From GCA-002793235 sp965267355 (lineage in GTDB: Bacteria; Bacteroidota; Bacteroidia; Flavobacteriales_E; Vicingaceae), in assembly GCA_965267355.1 (NCBI GenBank), contig OZ253956.1:1984001-2048000 (forward strand): DNA of 64,000 bases, written 5' to 3'. The position numbers and the translations under genes are program-made. This document shows, in pieces, positions 1 to 9,462 of the stretch (positions are counted from its first letter, which is position 1; each line of letters begins with the position of its first letter). A model generated the notes under the pieces. That model worked only from the letters and a program-made list of their open reading frames with translations, did not search any database and had not been told where the DNA came from.

Positions 1-2
1 GA

Positions 3-878
3 AGCATTGGCAATCCTTATACCACCTACTCTTTTATGGGAGACATGGCTATTTTAAAAAACAAATGGCAAAATGGTTTTATGGGATTAGGATTGAATGT
101 GTATAGAGATGTAGCTGGAGTAACTGATTTTGGTACTACTAAAGTATCTCTGGGAGTATCAAACATTGTATTTCTGGATGATAAAAACTCTGCTTCAGTT
201 GGATTAATGGGATCCTGGGGGCAAAACAGCATGAGTCAAAATGGATTAGAATGGGATCAACAATTTAACGGACAGTTTTTTGATCCTACTGCAGCAACAG
301 GTGAAACCAATATTTTTCAGGGTGGAAATTACCTGGATTTTTCTGCAGGCGCATTATGGACTTATGGTACGGGAGCTAAAACTCTTAGTTCTCATGACCA
401 ATTTCATATGTCGGCTGGTTTAGCATTTTATCACATCACCAGACCAAGTACAGAGGCTTTGGTTGATGTTGATAAATTGTACTCAAAATGGGCATTCCAT
501 ACCAATGCTTTTATAGGGCTATCAAACACTAAAATGGCGTTGAAACCAAAGTTTATCAGTTATATCCAAGGACCTACACGCCAGTTTACTGGAGGGCTTT
601 TAGTACGATACATGCTAAGAGAAGAATCTAAATATACAGGCATGTTCACTGAAATGGCAATATCTGTGGGTGGTTATTATCGTTTTGGTGATGCTTTTGC
701 TCCAAGTGCTGAGTTCGAAATTGGTAAGCTGGCCATTGGGGTAGCTTATGATATGAATGTTTCTGGACTTAGTGCTGCTACTGGTGGTAATGGTGGCCCT
801 GAAATCTTTATCAAATTCATTAGCCCGAATCCTTTCCAATACGGTAGAGGTACCAAATCTAATGCAAGATTTAATTAA
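3..878 (+). CDS. Type IX secretion system PorP/SprF family membrane protein (5' end outside window)
   Basis: The reading frame is open from the first bases of the window, so the true start and signal peptide lie upstream; an internal ATG occurs at position 36. What remains (about 290 residues) is rich in alternating polar/aromatic beta strands, as expected for an outer-membrane barrel. The C-terminal part reads GVAYDMNVSGL, then a Gly-rich turn and EIFIKFI, close to the conserved end of PorP/SprF proteins, which are outer-membrane partners of T9SS substrates or of the gliding machinery. SprF-type proteins usually sit downstream of their large cargo gene, which would be off the left edge. Its TAA stop shares the bases TTAA with the stop of the convergent lipoprotein gene. 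Family assignment is fairly sure; the specific cargo is unknown. Confidence 0.8.
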   Translation, partial: SIGNPYTTYSFMGDMAILKNKWQNGFMGLGLNVYRDVAGVTDFGTTKVSLGVSNIVFLDDKNSASVGLMGSWGQNSMSQNGLEWDQQFNGQFFDPTAATGETNIFQGGNYLDFSAGALWTYGTGAKTLSSHDQFHMSAGLAFYHITRPSTEALVDVDKLYSKWAFHTNAFIGLSNTKMALKPKFISYIQGPTRQFTGGLLVRYMLREESKYTGMFTEMAISVGGYYRFGDAFAPSAEFEIGKLAIGVAYDMNVSGLSAATGGNGGPEIFIKFISPNPFQYGRGTKSNARFN

Positions 879-2326
879 TTTTCGTAAGCTCCAAGATCAG
901 GGGTAGAAGCATTTCTTCCATTTCCTTCTTTATCGAAAGGAACATTAATGTTTTTTCCTGCATTGTTAGCAGAAGAACTACTGCTTAAATGGTAATCGTG
1001 ATTGGTAACATCGAGAAATACATTGCTTGGGTTGGATATTACGTTAATATAATTACCGCCAGCAGTGCTGTTGGTCGTTTTTACAATACAATGATCAAAT
1101 AAAAAGTTAATGTTGCCAGGAGCTAAAATATCATGGTCAAATTCAATATCAATACTACCATCAATAATACAATTTCTGAAATTAGCTGAATCTATATCTC
1201 TTATTTGTGTAGCACCATTAATATCAGTATAATAGTTTTGTAGGTAAAGTGCAGGAGTCTCTCTAGTACCTGAATTCCAGTAGTTAGCTATGGTAGTATG
1301 GTTAAAATGATATACTCCTCCACCAGTTGCAAGAACATTATATTGACCTGAGTTGGTAATAACAGAATTAGTATCGACAACACGGTAATTTCGTAAATAA
1401 AGTCCTACACCAGAATTATTGTGTATTTCACAATTATTTAAACGCAAACTATTTGTGCTAGTAGGAGCAGAAGGATTAAAAGGTAAAGTTTCTGCTTGAA
1501 TGCCGATAAAAGCATTTTTAATGATGGCATAATTAAATACATTATCAGAAGCTCCTTCGTTAATCCATATTCTATCCCATTGCCCAGGAACATCTTGCCA
1601 GGTGTACTCTAAACGAGTACCTTGAAAAGTAACAGGGTCGGATTGGGTACCGTTTACTATAATATTACCATTTTCATATACCCAGATACCAGAACTGTTG
1701 TGCAAATGGACTCTCACGCCTTGTTCGATAGTTAACTTATCATTGCCATCTAAAGTTAAATAACCACCATAAATAACATAAGGTTTATCGTTAGTCCATG
1801 TAGAATCTAAAGCTCCAGCAGATGTATCTCTATCTAAATATACAATTGGTATGCCTCCAGCAGTTTTATTCGCTACATAATAGTGGGCATTTTGACCCCA
1901 TGCAGCCATCCTAACTGTTTGGTGATTTCCATTACTGATAAAGTGTATTTTATCTTCAACAACAAAAGGAGACAAAGTATTATTCGGATCTATTGTAACT
2001 TCCATAAAAACGAACATACTATCTTTTCCTTCAATTCTAATATTTTTATGTGAGTTACCAGAAAGCCCATCAACATTAATTCTGAATTGAGAATTCTGCC
2101 CACCATCAACATAAATATCAGATATGATTACTGCATCATTGTTACGGTTATATATTTTTAATCGTTTGGTGGTAGAGCCAAAAGTGGTGAAAACAGTATC
2201 AAATAAAACACTATCTGTTGAGAAAGTAAGTTTATGAGATGAGTCGTTTGTAATTTCATCCTTCCGGCAAGCAAAAAAAATGGTTGATAGAAAAAATAAA
2301 AAAAGTATAGCTGTTAAAAATCGCAT
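875..2326 (-). CDS. Beta-helix lipoprotein with choice-of-anchor Q-like C-terminus
   Basis: The 483-aa product starts with a lipoprotein signal (hydrophobic stretch ending FFAC, Cys at about residue 20, then Arg-Lys-Asp-Glu), so it should be a lipid-anchored surface or periplasmic protein. The middle and C-terminal half is rich in Asn and short hydrophobic strands of the kind seen in right-handed parallel beta-helices (for example NCEIHNNSGVGLYLRN), and it ends in PDLGAYEN, the usual signature closing choice-of-anchor Q/polysaccharide-lyase-like proteins of Bacteroidota. No catalytic residues can be assigned. It stands alone on the minus strand, 36 nt downstream of the ABC transporter gene, and may be co-transcribed with it. 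Substrate and function are unknown. Confidence 0.75.
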   Translation of the reverse strand: MRFLTAILFLFFLSTIFFACRKDEITNDSSHKLTFSTDSVLFDTVFTTFGSTTKRLKIYNRNNDAVIISDIYVDGGQNSQFRINVDGLSGNSHKNIRIEGKDSMFVFMEVTIDPNNTLSPFVVEDKIHFISNGNHQTVRMAAWGQNAHYYVANKTAGGIPIVYLDRDTSAGALDSTWTNDKPYVIYGGYLTLDGNDKLTIEQGVRVHLHNSSGIWVYENGNIIVNGTQSDPVTFQGTRLEYTWQDVPGQWDRIWINEGASDNVFNYAIIKNAFIGIQAETLPFNPSAPTSTNSLRLNNCEIHNNSGVGLYLRNYRVVDTNSVITNSGQYNVLATGGGVYHFNHTTIANYWNSGTRETPALYLQNYYTDINGATQIRDIDSANFRNCIIDGSIDIEFDHDILAPGNINFLFDHCIVKTTNSTAGGNYINVISNPSNVFLDVTNHDYHLSSSSSANNAGKNINVPFDKEGNGRNASTPDLGAYEN

Positions 2327-2362
2327 GGGTGGTAAAGGTAATTAATCATTTACGAATGGAAA

Positions 2363-4132
2363 CTAATTATATTGTGTTTCCTGTTCGTTTTTAAATTGGT
2401 AATCGTAAAGTTTTTTGTAATGACCGTCAACTTTTAACAATTCTGTATGGTTTCCTTCTTCAACAATTTCACCTTTATCAATTACCAAAATCTTATCAGC
2501 TTTTTGTATGGTTGAAAGTCTGTGTGCAACTATTATTGATGTTCTGTCTTCGGTAAGTACTTCAGTTGCATGTTTAATTAATTCTTCCGATTCACTATCA
2601 ATAGACGATGTAGCTTCATCTAAAATTAATATTTCGGGCTGATGAACATAAGCTCTAATAAACGAGATTAATTGACGTTGACCTACTGAAAGCATAGCAC
2701 CTCTTTCTTTTACATCATAATCATAGTCTCCTGGTAATTTCATGATAAAATCGTGTGCACCAATTTTTTTCGCAGCTGAAACTACTTCTTCTTTAGTGAT
2801 TGATTCACTGTACAATGTTATATTGTTATAAATACTATCAGAAAATAGAAATACATCTTGTAAAACAATAGACATGAACTTCCTTAGTTTACTCAACTCT
2901 ATACCATTGATATTGGTGTTATCTATTAAAATTTCACCTTGATTAATTTCATAGTACCTACCCAGAAGATTAATGATGGAAGATTTTCCAGCTCCGGTGG
3001 CTCCAACTAAGGCTAAACTTTTACCTTTTTTTATTTCAAAAGAGATATTCTTTAACACCCAGTCTTCATCGTTGTAGGCAAACCATACATTTTTAAACTT
3101 AATGTTGCCTTGTAAGTCTGTTGTATCTTTTGTTCCATCATTTTCGATAGTAGACTCAGTGTCTAAAACTTTAAAAACCCTTTCAGAACTTACCATACCC
3201 ATTTGAAGTGTGTTAAATCTGTCAGCCAGTTGCCTGATTGGTCGGTAAAGCATGTGGACAAAAAGGGTAAAAGAGAATATTTCACCAGCAGAAGCATAAC
3301 CAGCAGCAACTTCACCTAACCCGTACCAAACCAATAAAGCAATTGAGGTGGCAGATAAAACTTCAACTATGGGAAAGAAGATAGAATATGCCCAAACTGT
3401 TTTGATGTGAGCAGCTCTATGTTTCTTATTAATTTCGGTAAAAGCTTTCATTTCAACCTCTTCTCGATTAAACATTTGAACAATAGACATTCCTGTAATG
3501 TGCTCCTGAACAAAAGAATTTAATCGTGATACTTGTTCTCGTACCTCTTGAAATGCTTTTTTAATTACTTTTTTAAACACAGATGTGGCAAACAGTAAAA
3601 TAGGGATGGGAATTAGTGTAATCAATGCTAAATCCCAATTGATGTAAAACATACAAATTAGAACAGCTATAATTTTTAGTAAATCTCCAATAATAACTAA
3701 AATACCACCAGCAAACATTTCGGCAATGGTTTCTATATCAGATACGGTTCGGGTTACAAGCTGACCTATGGGTGTCTTGTCAAAATGTTTGAGTTTAAAT
3801 TTAATTACATGCTCAAATGTTTGGTTTCTTAAATCTTTAATTACGTTCTGTCCGAGAAGGTTACCCAAAAAAGTAAAGAAATATTGAAAAATAGATTCAA
3901 CAAATAAAATCCCTATAAGAAGCATGGTCATCAACCAAAGCCCATTTCCATCTAAGGCTTTAATGTAATCATCAATGGTATGTTGAATTAAAACTGGTTT
4001 AACTAATGATAAAGATGCTAAAATTACGCTCAATAAAGCAGTTATGTAAAAAATACCTTGATAGGGTTTTACATATTTCATTACCCTTTTAAATAAAGAG
4101 TAATCAAACGCTTTACCTGAAACATTAGCCAT
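2363..4132 (-). CDS. ABC exporter, fused membrane and ATPase domains (MsbA-like)
   Basis: This 589-aa half-transporter has an N-terminal six-helix exporter domain (residues about 20-310) and a C-terminal nucleotide-binding domain with Walker A GATGAGKSS (377-385), Q-loop LQDVF (about 424), signature LSVGQRQ (481-487), Walker B ILILDEATSS (501-510) and H-loop His 537. Length and order fit homodimeric lipid or drug exporters of the MsbA/LmrA type. Its start overlaps the end of truA by 8 nt, so the two are translationally coupled, an arrangement common in Bacteroidota. Substrate cannot be inferred from sequence; lipid or multidrug export are both possible. Confidence 0.9.
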   Translation of the reverse strand: MANVSGKAFDYSLFKRVMKYVKPYQGIFYITALLSVILASLSLVKPVLIQHTIDDYIKALDGNGLWLMTMLLIGILFVESIFQYFFTFLGNLLGQNVIKDLRNQTFEHVIKFKLKHFDKTPIGQLVTRTVSDIETIAEMFAGGILVIIGDLLKIIAVLICMFYINWDLALITLIPIPILLFATSVFKKVIKKAFQEVREQVSRLNSFVQEHITGMSIVQMFNREEVEMKAFTEINKKHRAAHIKTVWAYSIFFPIVEVLSATSIALLVWYGLGEVAAGYASAGEIFSFTLFVHMLYRPIRQLADRFNTLQMGMVSSERVFKVLDTESTIENDGTKDTTDLQGNIKFKNVWFAYNDEDWVLKNISFEIKKGKSLALVGATGAGKSSIINLLGRYYEINQGEILIDNTNINGIELSKLRKFMSIVLQDVFLFSDSIYNNITLYSESITKEEVVSAAKKIGAHDFIMKLPGDYDYDVKERGAMLSVGQRQLISFIRAYVHQPEILILDEATSSIDSESEELIKHATEVLTEDRTSIIVAHRLSTIQKADKILVIDKGEIVEEGNHTELLKVDGHYKKLYDYQFKNEQETQYN

Positions 4133-4874
4133 TTAATACCTCCTTTGGATAGTTGATTTGGGTTAAATACAATCCGTGAGCGGGAACTGAAACCCCTGCA
4201 TTGTTTCGATTTTTAGAATTAATAATTCCTCTTAAATCATCAATATCAATTTTTTTACGTCCCACTTCAATTAGAGTACCTACAATGGCTCTGACCATAT
4301 TTCTTAAAAAACGATTAGCAGTAATGGTAAAAATTAGTTGGTTACTATCTTCTTTCCAAAAAGCATTTGTAATTGTACAATCGTTAGTAAAAGTATCCGT
4401 ATGACTTTTACTAAAACAAGAAAAATCGATGTGATTTTTTAATTCATTTGCAGCTTCATTCATCAAATCAATATCTAACTGATGAGGGTAAAACCATGAT
4501 TTTTTAATTAAAAAAGGATTTTTGGTTTTGGTTATCCAATATTCGTAGGTTCGGGCTGTTGCATCAAATCTTGCATGAGCCTCATCATTTACTTTAACAA
4601 TTTCATTACAAGCAATATCAAAAGGTAAAATATTGTTGAGTTTATATTGTAGGTTTTCGCAATCAATCCTTTCATTGCTATCAAAATGAGCATAAAGTTG
4701 TTTGGCATGCACACCCGTATCAGTCCTTCCTGCACCAGTAACCATAGTGGTTTGCTGTAGAAGCGTACTGAGAGCCTGATTTATTTCAGCTTGTACAGAA
4801 TTGGCATTTTGCTGTATCTGCCAACCGTGGTAATTGGTTCCATCATATTGTAAAGCTAAAAAATACCGACTCAT
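4125..4874 (-). CDS. truA: tRNA pseudouridine(38-40) synthase TruA
   Basis: The 249-aa protein converts uridine to pseudouridine at positions 38-40 of the tRNA anticodon arm. It shows the family pattern: N-terminal YFLALQYDGTNYHGWQ, catalytic GRTDTGVHA around residues 50-58 with the essential Asp, ARFDATARTYEYWI in the middle, and RFLRNMVRAIVGTLIEVG toward the end. Length is normal. The gene is upstream of and overlaps the ABC exporter gene. No strong promoter box is visible just upstream; the pcm gene lies 35 nt upstream on the same strand, so read-through from pcm is likely. Confidence 0.96.
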   Translation of the reverse strand: MSRYFLALQYDGTNYHGWQIQQNANSVQAEINQALSTLLQQTTMVTGAGRTDTGVHAKQLYAHFDSNERIDCENLQYKLNNILPFDIACNEIVKVNDEAHARFDATARTYEYWITKTKNPFLIKKSWFYPHQLDIDLMNEAANELKNHIDFSCFSKSHTDTFTNDCTITNAFWKEDSNQLIFTITANRFLRNMVRAIVGTLIEVGRKKIDIDDLRGIINSKNRNNAGVSVPAHGLYLTQINYPKEVLNG

Positions 4875-4909
4875 AAGAGCGGTAAAATTACTAATAAACT
4901 AAGGAAAAT

Positions 4910-5563
4910 TTAATCTCTTCCTTTGTCTTTCAATAAAGGAACAAACCTAAAATCACCAAGATTTTTAGTGTCAAATTGATTTTCTGAGAGTTTGGTGATT
5001 TTTTTCATTTGCTGCGTACTACCTTCCCCAACAGGAATAATCATAATACCACTAACTTTTAGTTGAGTTAGTAAATCTTTAGGTATAAAAGGAGCACCAG
5101 CAGTTACTATGATCTTATCAAAGGGGGCAAAAGCTGATAAGCCTTTGTATCCATCTCCATAAAAAAGTTTTGCATTAGTATAACCTAATTTTGGAAGAAT
5201 TTGTTTGGTTCTGTCATATAAGGCTTTTTGTCTTTCTATAGAAAAAACTTTTGCTCCCAACTCTAGCAATACAGCAGTTTGATAACCAGAACCCGTACCT
5301 ATTTCTAATACTTTTTCTCTTTTTTCGAGTGCTAATAACTCAGTTTGAAAAGCAACAGTGTAAGGTTGAGAAATGGTTTGCCCAGAACCTATCGGAAATG
5401 GTTTGTCTTCGTAAGCAAATTTGTGTAAGGCATTGTCAGGAATTAATAAGTGTCTAGGTATAGTTTCTATCGCCTTAATAACAGCACTATTTTTAATTCC
5501 TTTTTTTGCAATAGTTTCTGCTAATTGCTTTCTTAATCCTTTATGTCTGTATGTATCTAACAT
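4910..5563 (-). CDS. pcm: Protein-L-isoaspartate(D-aspartate) O-methyltransferase
   Basis: This 217-aa enzyme uses S-adenosylmethionine to methylate isoaspartyl residues in damaged proteins as the first step of repair. Diagnostic stretches are GSGQTISQPYTVAF (about residues 57-70, active-site loop) and the SAM-binding VLEIGTGSGYQTAVL (about 85-99), followed by a short family-typical C-terminus with the VPVGEG-like element IIPVGEGSTQQ. It is the first gene of a probable pcm-truA-ABC exporter run. Start at ATG 5563 gives a normal family length. Confidence 0.95.
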   Translation of the reverse strand: MLDTYRHKGLRKQLAETIAKKGIKNSAVIKAIETIPRHLLIPDNALHKFAYEDKPFPIGSGQTISQPYTVAFQTELLALEKREKVLEIGTGSGYQTAVLLELGAKVFSIERQKALYDRTKQILPKLGYTNAKLFYGDGYKGLSAFAPFDKIIVTAGAPFIPKDLLTQLKVSGIMIIPVGEGSTQQMKKITKLSENQFDTKNLGDFRFVPLLKDKGRD

Positions 5564-5666
5564 CCTAATTTGAGAAGCAAATTAAATAACTATTTACAAT
5601 ACTTTTTCTTTGTTTTAAGAGCTTATTATTAAATTATGCTTGTTAATAACAAAATATTTTAGCTCT

Positions 5667-5695
5667 TTGGCAATTTTACCAATGGTTTACATTTG
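5667..5695 (+). promoter_or_regulatory. Bacteroidota-type promoter of the Gfo/Idh/MocA gene
   Basis: A TTG at 5667-5669 and TACATTTG at 5688-5695 (consensus TAnnTTTG, followed here by C) are separated by 18 nt, matching the -33/-7 arrangement of Bacteroidota sigma-A promoters. The box ends only 5 nt before the ATG at 5701, so transcription would begin at or next to the start codon. A 13-nt palindrome TTGTTAATAACAA lies just upstream around 5640-5652. Confidence 0.6.
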
Positions 5696-5700
5696 CCGAT

Positions 5701-6639
5701 ATGCTTCGAATTGGAGTAATAGGTGCAGGTAAATTGGGACAAACCCATATTCAACATCTCAAACAAATACAAGAATTTGAGTTGGTAGGATTCTATGACT
5801 CTAATTTTGAACATGCTGAGCAGGTTGCGGAAGAGTTTTCTGTAGAACATTTTTTAGATGTTGATGAATTAATTGACTTGGTTGATGTGGTTGATATTGT
5901 TAAACCTACTATTTCTCATTTTGATTATGCTGTAAAAGCTATTAAAAAATCAAAACATGTTTTTATAGAGAAACCTGTTACCGAAACAGTTGAGGAAGCT
6001 AAACAATTATTAGAGCTAGCGGAGGAAGCAAATGTAAAAGTGCAGGTAGGGCATGTAGAACGATATAACCCTGCATTTAAAGCAGCATTGCCTTATATTT
6101 CTAATCCAATGTTCATTGAAACGCATCGAATGATAGAGTTTGATGCTAAAAAAGCAGATATACCTGTGGTAATGGATTTGATGAGCCATGATTTGGATAT
6201 TGTTTTAAATGTAGTTAACTCCAACATTAAGAAAATAAGCTCTAGTGGAGTAGAAGTGATAGGTAATACTCCAGACATCGTTAATGCTGTAGTAGAGTTT
6301 GATAACGGTTGTGTAGCAAATTTAACAGCAAGCAGAGTTTCATTAACTAACGAACGTAAAACGAAGTTTTATCAAAAAGATGCTCATATTGTTATTGATT
6401 ATTATAAACAAGAAACTTGTTTGTATAGTTTAAAAACTAATGGTAAAACAGAAATTTATTCTAAACAATTAGAAATAGAAAAATTTGACCCAGTAAAAAA
6501 AGAGTTAGAAGAATTTGCACTATCAATACTTACTGATACCACACCAAAAGTAGGTATTCATGATGGGGGGGTAATGCTTGAAGCTGCATACAGAATTGCA
6601 GAAAAAGTGAAAAAAACTACCTCTTTAATCGAAGATTAA
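5701..6639 (+). CDS. Gfo/Idh/MocA family NAD(P)-dependent oxidoreductase
   Basis: The 312-aa protein has an N-terminal Rossmann fold (GVIGAGKLGQTHIQHL, residues about 5-20), the family EKPVTET motif with its catalytic-region Lys (about residue 90), and a C-terminal alpha/beta substrate domain containing GHVERYNPAF, similar to enzymes acting on UDP-sugars. The same motif (VGH.ERYNPA) is typical of the subgroup found near polysaccharide genes in Bacteroidota. It is followed by a lipoprotein and a sugar-phosphate transferase on the same strand, which suggests a role in nucleotide-sugar or cell-envelope glycan metabolism, but the substrate is not determined. Confidence 0.88.
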   Translation: MLRIGVIGAGKLGQTHIQHLKQIQEFELVGFYDSNFEHAEQVAEEFSVEHFLDVDELIDLVDVVDIVKPTISHFDYAVKAIKKSKHVFIEKPVTETVEEAKQLLELAEEANVKVQVGHVERYNPAFKAALPYISNPMFIETHRMIEFDAKKADIPVVMDLMSHDLDIVLNVVNSNIKKISSSGVEVIGNTPDIVNAVVEFDNGCVANLTASRVSLTNERKTKFYQKDAHIVIDYYKQETCLYSLKTNGKTEIYSKQLEIEKFDPVKKELEEFALSILTDTTPKVGIHDGGVMLEAAYRIAEKVKKTTSLIED

Positions 6640-6690
6640 TAACTTTGCACAATATTTTAAGATACATCACGTTATACGTGGATATTTTTG
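6640..6690 (+). promoter_or_regulatory. Two candidate -7 boxes upstream of the lipoprotein gene
   Basis: TAACTTTGC at 6640-6648 and TATTTTTG at 6683-6690 both match TAnnTTTG. The second ends 4 nt before the TTG start at 6695. Neither has a convincing TTG at the -33 position, so which one is used cannot be decided by eye. Confidence 0.4.
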
Positions 6691-6694
6691 TGGT

Positions 6695-7555
6695 TTGCAC
6701 TGCGTAAGAGATTATAGTTTTATATTAATTCTATTTGGGTTATTATTTTCTACTTGTTCAAAAGACAAGTATGAAGCAACTATGCCTGTTTATATTTCTA
6801 TAGATAGTATTACACTTACAACTAATTATGCTAATGAAGGATCTGCTTCGAGTAACATTACTGATGCCTGGGTTTTTGTAAATGATGATTTGGTTGGGGT
6901 TTATGAGTTGCCAGCTACATTTCCAGTATTGAAAGAAGGGAATGTAGAGGTAAAAGTTTATGGAGGAATAAAAGATAACGGTATTTCTGCTTCTCGTGCG
7001 CGTTATGCATTATATGATCCTCATGTAGAGCAGGTTAATTTAGTAAAAGGAGAAACCATTAAAATTACCCCATCAATTTCTTATAATCCTGATGTGAAAT
7101 TTTCTTGGCTAGAAGATTTTGAAAATGCCAGTTTATCCTTTTTATACACTTCAGGTAGTGATACTACCATTAACAAACAAAGCACAACGGTAAAAGAAGG
7201 AAATTATTCGGGATTGATTTACCTTGAAGATCACATGGACTTTTTTGAAGCAACCTCAATTGCTTATTCTAATTTACCAAGAAGTGGAGTGCCAGTTTAT
7301 TTTGAAATGGATTTTAAAACCAATGAACCACTTTTGGTAGGGATATATCATAATCAGGATGCTTTTGCGATAGTTACATTAAATACAACTGATGAGTGGA
7401 AGAAAATTTACATCAATTTAACCGAAATGATTTCTTCTAGACAAAGTGCGAGTGATGTAAAAGTATTTTTTGGGATGTTGGATAGCTCTTCAGATCCATT
7501 TTTAACATCTAACCCTCAAATCTATATCGATAATTTAAAACTTGTACATTATTGA
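6695..7555 (+). CDS. Hypothetical lipoprotein in a polysaccharide gene run
   Basis: The 286-aa product is not recognised as a named family. It starts with a TTG codon: no ATG or GTG in frame precedes the hydrophobic segment, and this start gives a good lipoprotein signal (FILILFGLLFSTC, Cys near residue 21, followed by Ser-Lys-Asp). The mature part looks all-beta: an N-terminal Ig-like strand-rich region (about 30-130) and a second jelly-roll-like region (about 140-286) with SWLEDFENA and IYIDNLKL, reminiscent of carbohydrate-binding modules. Its stop TGA overlaps the ATG of the downstream glycosyltransferase (TGATG), so the two are translationally coupled. A structural or glycan-binding role is a guess. 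Confidence 0.7.
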   Translation: MHCVRDYSFILILFGLLFSTCSKDKYEATMPVYISIDSITLTTNYANEGSASSNITDAWVFVNDDLVGVYELPATFPVLKEGNVEVKVYGGIKDNGISASRARYALYDPHVEQVNLVKGETIKITPSISYNPDVKFSWLEDFENASLSFLYTSGSDTTINKQSTTVKEGNYSGLIYLEDHMDFFEATSIAYSNLPRSGVPVYFEMDFKTNEPLLVGIYHNQDAFAIVTLNTTDEWKKIYINLTEMISSRQSASDVKVFFGMLDSSSDPFLTSNPQIYIDNLKLVHY

Positions 7556-8970
7556 TGAATAAGAAATTACAAGTTTTAAAATATTTAACCTTAGATTTAA
7601 TTGCTGCAGCAATTGCTTGGACTTTATTCTTTGTATTTAGAAAAAAATACTTAGAACCATTAAAGTTTGGATATGAGATTCCAGTAGATTTTGATACCAA
7701 TTTTTATTATGCATTGGTATTGATTCCTTTGTATTGGTTACTACTTTATTTTTTGGTAGGTACTTATAATAACATTTACCGTAAATCAAGATTAAAAGAG
7801 TTCGGACAAACATTACTTATTTCATTAATCGGAACTCTAATATTATTTTTTGTGTTGTTACTTGATGATGAGGTAGCATCTTATACTCAATACTATAAAT
7901 CTTATTTCACTCTATTTGCATTACATTTTTTCTTTACAGAATTATTTCGTTTAATGCTTACTACATATACGGGTAAGTGCATTAAAAATAGAAAAATTGG
8001 TTTTAATACTTTAATAATTGGATCTAACGAGAATGCTTTAGCGCTTTACCAAGAACTTGAGGGACAAAAATATTCTACAGGTAATAAGTTAGTTGGTTTT
8101 ACTCATGTGCAGAAAGATGACAATTACTTGTTGGATGATTATTTACCTCATTTGGGTAATTGTGTTAATTTAAGAACTACTATAGAAAATAATAACATTG
8201 AAGAGGTTATTATTGCTATAGAATCTTCTGAACATGACAGCCTAGGAAATATAATTACCGAATTAGAAGGACTGAATGTGGTAATTAAAATTATTCCAGA
8301 TATGTATGATATTCTTTCTGGTAGTGTAAAGATGAGCTCAATATTTGGTACTCCACTTATTGTAATTACTAAGGATATTATGCCAGTATGGCAACAGTCG
8401 GTAAAACGAATTATTGATATCTGTGTTTCTGTAGTTGTGTTAGTGGTTTTCTCTCCAGTTTATTTAATCACGGCATTAATAGTTATTTCAACATCTAAAG
8501 GGCCTGCATTTTTCTCTCAAGAACGAATTGGAATTCATGGTAAGCCTTTTACCATATATAAATTTCGATCAATGAGAACAGATGCAGAGAAAGATGGACC
8601 AGCATTATCTAGTTCGCATGATAGTAGAATTACACCGTTTGGAAAATTTATGCGTAAAGTAAGGCTGGATGAAATACCACAGTTTTATAATGTGCTTATT
8701 GGTGATATGAGTTTGGTTGGGCCAAGACCAGAGCGACAATTCTTTATTGACCAGATAACGCAAACAGCTCCACATTATAATCACTTATTGAAAGTTAGAC
8801 CTGGAATTACTTCTTGGGGACAAGTAAAATATGGCTATGCTGAAAATGTAGAGCAGATGATAGAACGTTTGAAATTTGATATTATCTACATTGAAAATAT
8901 GTCGTTATTGGTAGATTTTAAAATTTTAATCTATACTGTAATGATTGTAGTGAAGGGAAGTGGTAAATAG
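7555..8970 (+). CDS. Exopolysaccharide biosynthesis polyprenyl glycosylphosphotransferase
   Basis: The 471-aa membrane enzyme transfers a sugar-1-phosphate from a nucleotide sugar to undecaprenyl phosphate, the first step of lipid-linked glycan assembly. The N-terminal half has about four membrane helices and a degenerate Rossmann-like CoA-binding domain (NTLIIGSNENALALYQEL, about 150-170); after another helix the catalytic bacterial-sugar-transferase domain carries SQERIGIHGKPFTIYKFRSM and DEIPQFYNVLIGDMSLVGPR with the catalytic Asp/Glu pair, then RPGITSWGQVKYGY. I chose ATG 7555, which overlaps the upstream stop, over a TTG one codon earlier. WbaP/WcaJ-type function is clear; the sugar is unknown. 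Confidence 0.93.
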   Translation: MNKKLQVLKYLTLDLIAAAIAWTLFFVFRKKYLEPLKFGYEIPVDFDTNFYYALVLIPLYWLLLYFLVGTYNNIYRKSRLKEFGQTLLISLIGTLILFFVLLLDDEVASYTQYYKSYFTLFALHFFFTELFRLMLTTYTGKCIKNRKIGFNTLIIGSNENALALYQELEGQKYSTGNKLVGFTHVQKDDNYLLDDYLPHLGNCVNLRTTIENNNIEEVIIAIESSEHDSLGNIITELEGLNVVIKIIPDMYDILSGSVKMSSIFGTPLIVITKDIMPVWQQSVKRIIDICVSVVVLVVFSPVYLITALIVISTSKGPAFFSQERIGIHGKPFTIYKFRSMRTDAEKDGPALSSSHDSRITPFGKFMRKVRLDEIPQFYNVLIGDMSLVGPRPERQFFIDQITQTAPHYNHLLKVRPGITSWGQVKYGYAENVEQMIERLKFDIIYIENMSLLVDFKILIYTVMIVVKGSGK

Positions 8971-9008
8971 CTTTTATTGTTTCCTGAAAAGAAAGGTAGA
9001 AAGGTGTA

Positions 9009-9443
9009 ATGAAACAAGTCATATTTATAATTGTTTTTCTTTTGTTAATTTCTTCTTGTACCAAGGAAATTAAAAGATTAGACTTACACCCCAAAAATCC
9101 AGTAACTTCGGTTTCTATCGACTGTAAAAAAGATAGACAAATAGACTTTTACTTAGATTGTGATATAGAGTTTAAAGAGCAACCAGTTATGGTAATGGAC
9201 TTTGAATTTTACAAAGGGGATGAACAAATTTTAAAAGGAGGCTTAGACCCATTAGCAGCATCTCCAAAAGAAAATGAAAGTAAGACAGATGCTAATGGAA
9301 TAACTCACTGGAAGTTTTATGGGAAATTAGAAGGCAATTTCATTCCTCCTTCCGACACAATATTTATCATTAAGCCAACATTAATCTACAATCAACATCC
9401 AGATTTGAAAATTAATAAGTTTGAATTGGTATTAGTAAGGTAA
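9009..9443 (+). CDS. Hypothetical small lipoprotein
   Basis: This 144-aa product begins with a lipoprotein signal (hydrophobic core followed by LISSC, Cys about residue 17) and has no recognisable domain. The mature part is mainly predicted beta strands, with DFEFYKGDEQILKGGLDPL and a Gly-Lys-Leu-Glu-Gly-Asn turn. It follows the glycosylphosphotransferase by 38 nt on the same strand and may share its transcript. The gene ends 20 nt before mtaB, whose promoter overlaps the 3' end of this gene. Confidence 0.7.
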   Translation: MKQVIFIIVFLLLISSCTKEIKRLDLHPKNPVTSVSIDCKKDRQIDFYLDCDIEFKEQPVMVMDFEFYKGDEQILKGGLDPLAASPKENESKTDANGITHWKFYGKLEGNFIPPSDTIFIIKPTLIYNQHPDLKINKFELVLVR

Positions 9444-9455
9444 TACTTACCTTTG
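9426..9455 (+). promoter_or_regulatory. Promoter of mtaB-lgt
   Basis: TTG at 9426-9428, a 19-nt spacer and TACCTTTG at 9448-9455 (followed by C) match the Bacteroidota -33/-7 consensus. The -7 box ends 7 nt before the mtaB ATG at 9463, implying a leaderless or nearly leaderless mRNA. The -33 element is inside the preceding lipoprotein gene. Confidence 0.6.
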
Positions 9456-9462
9456 CAACCTT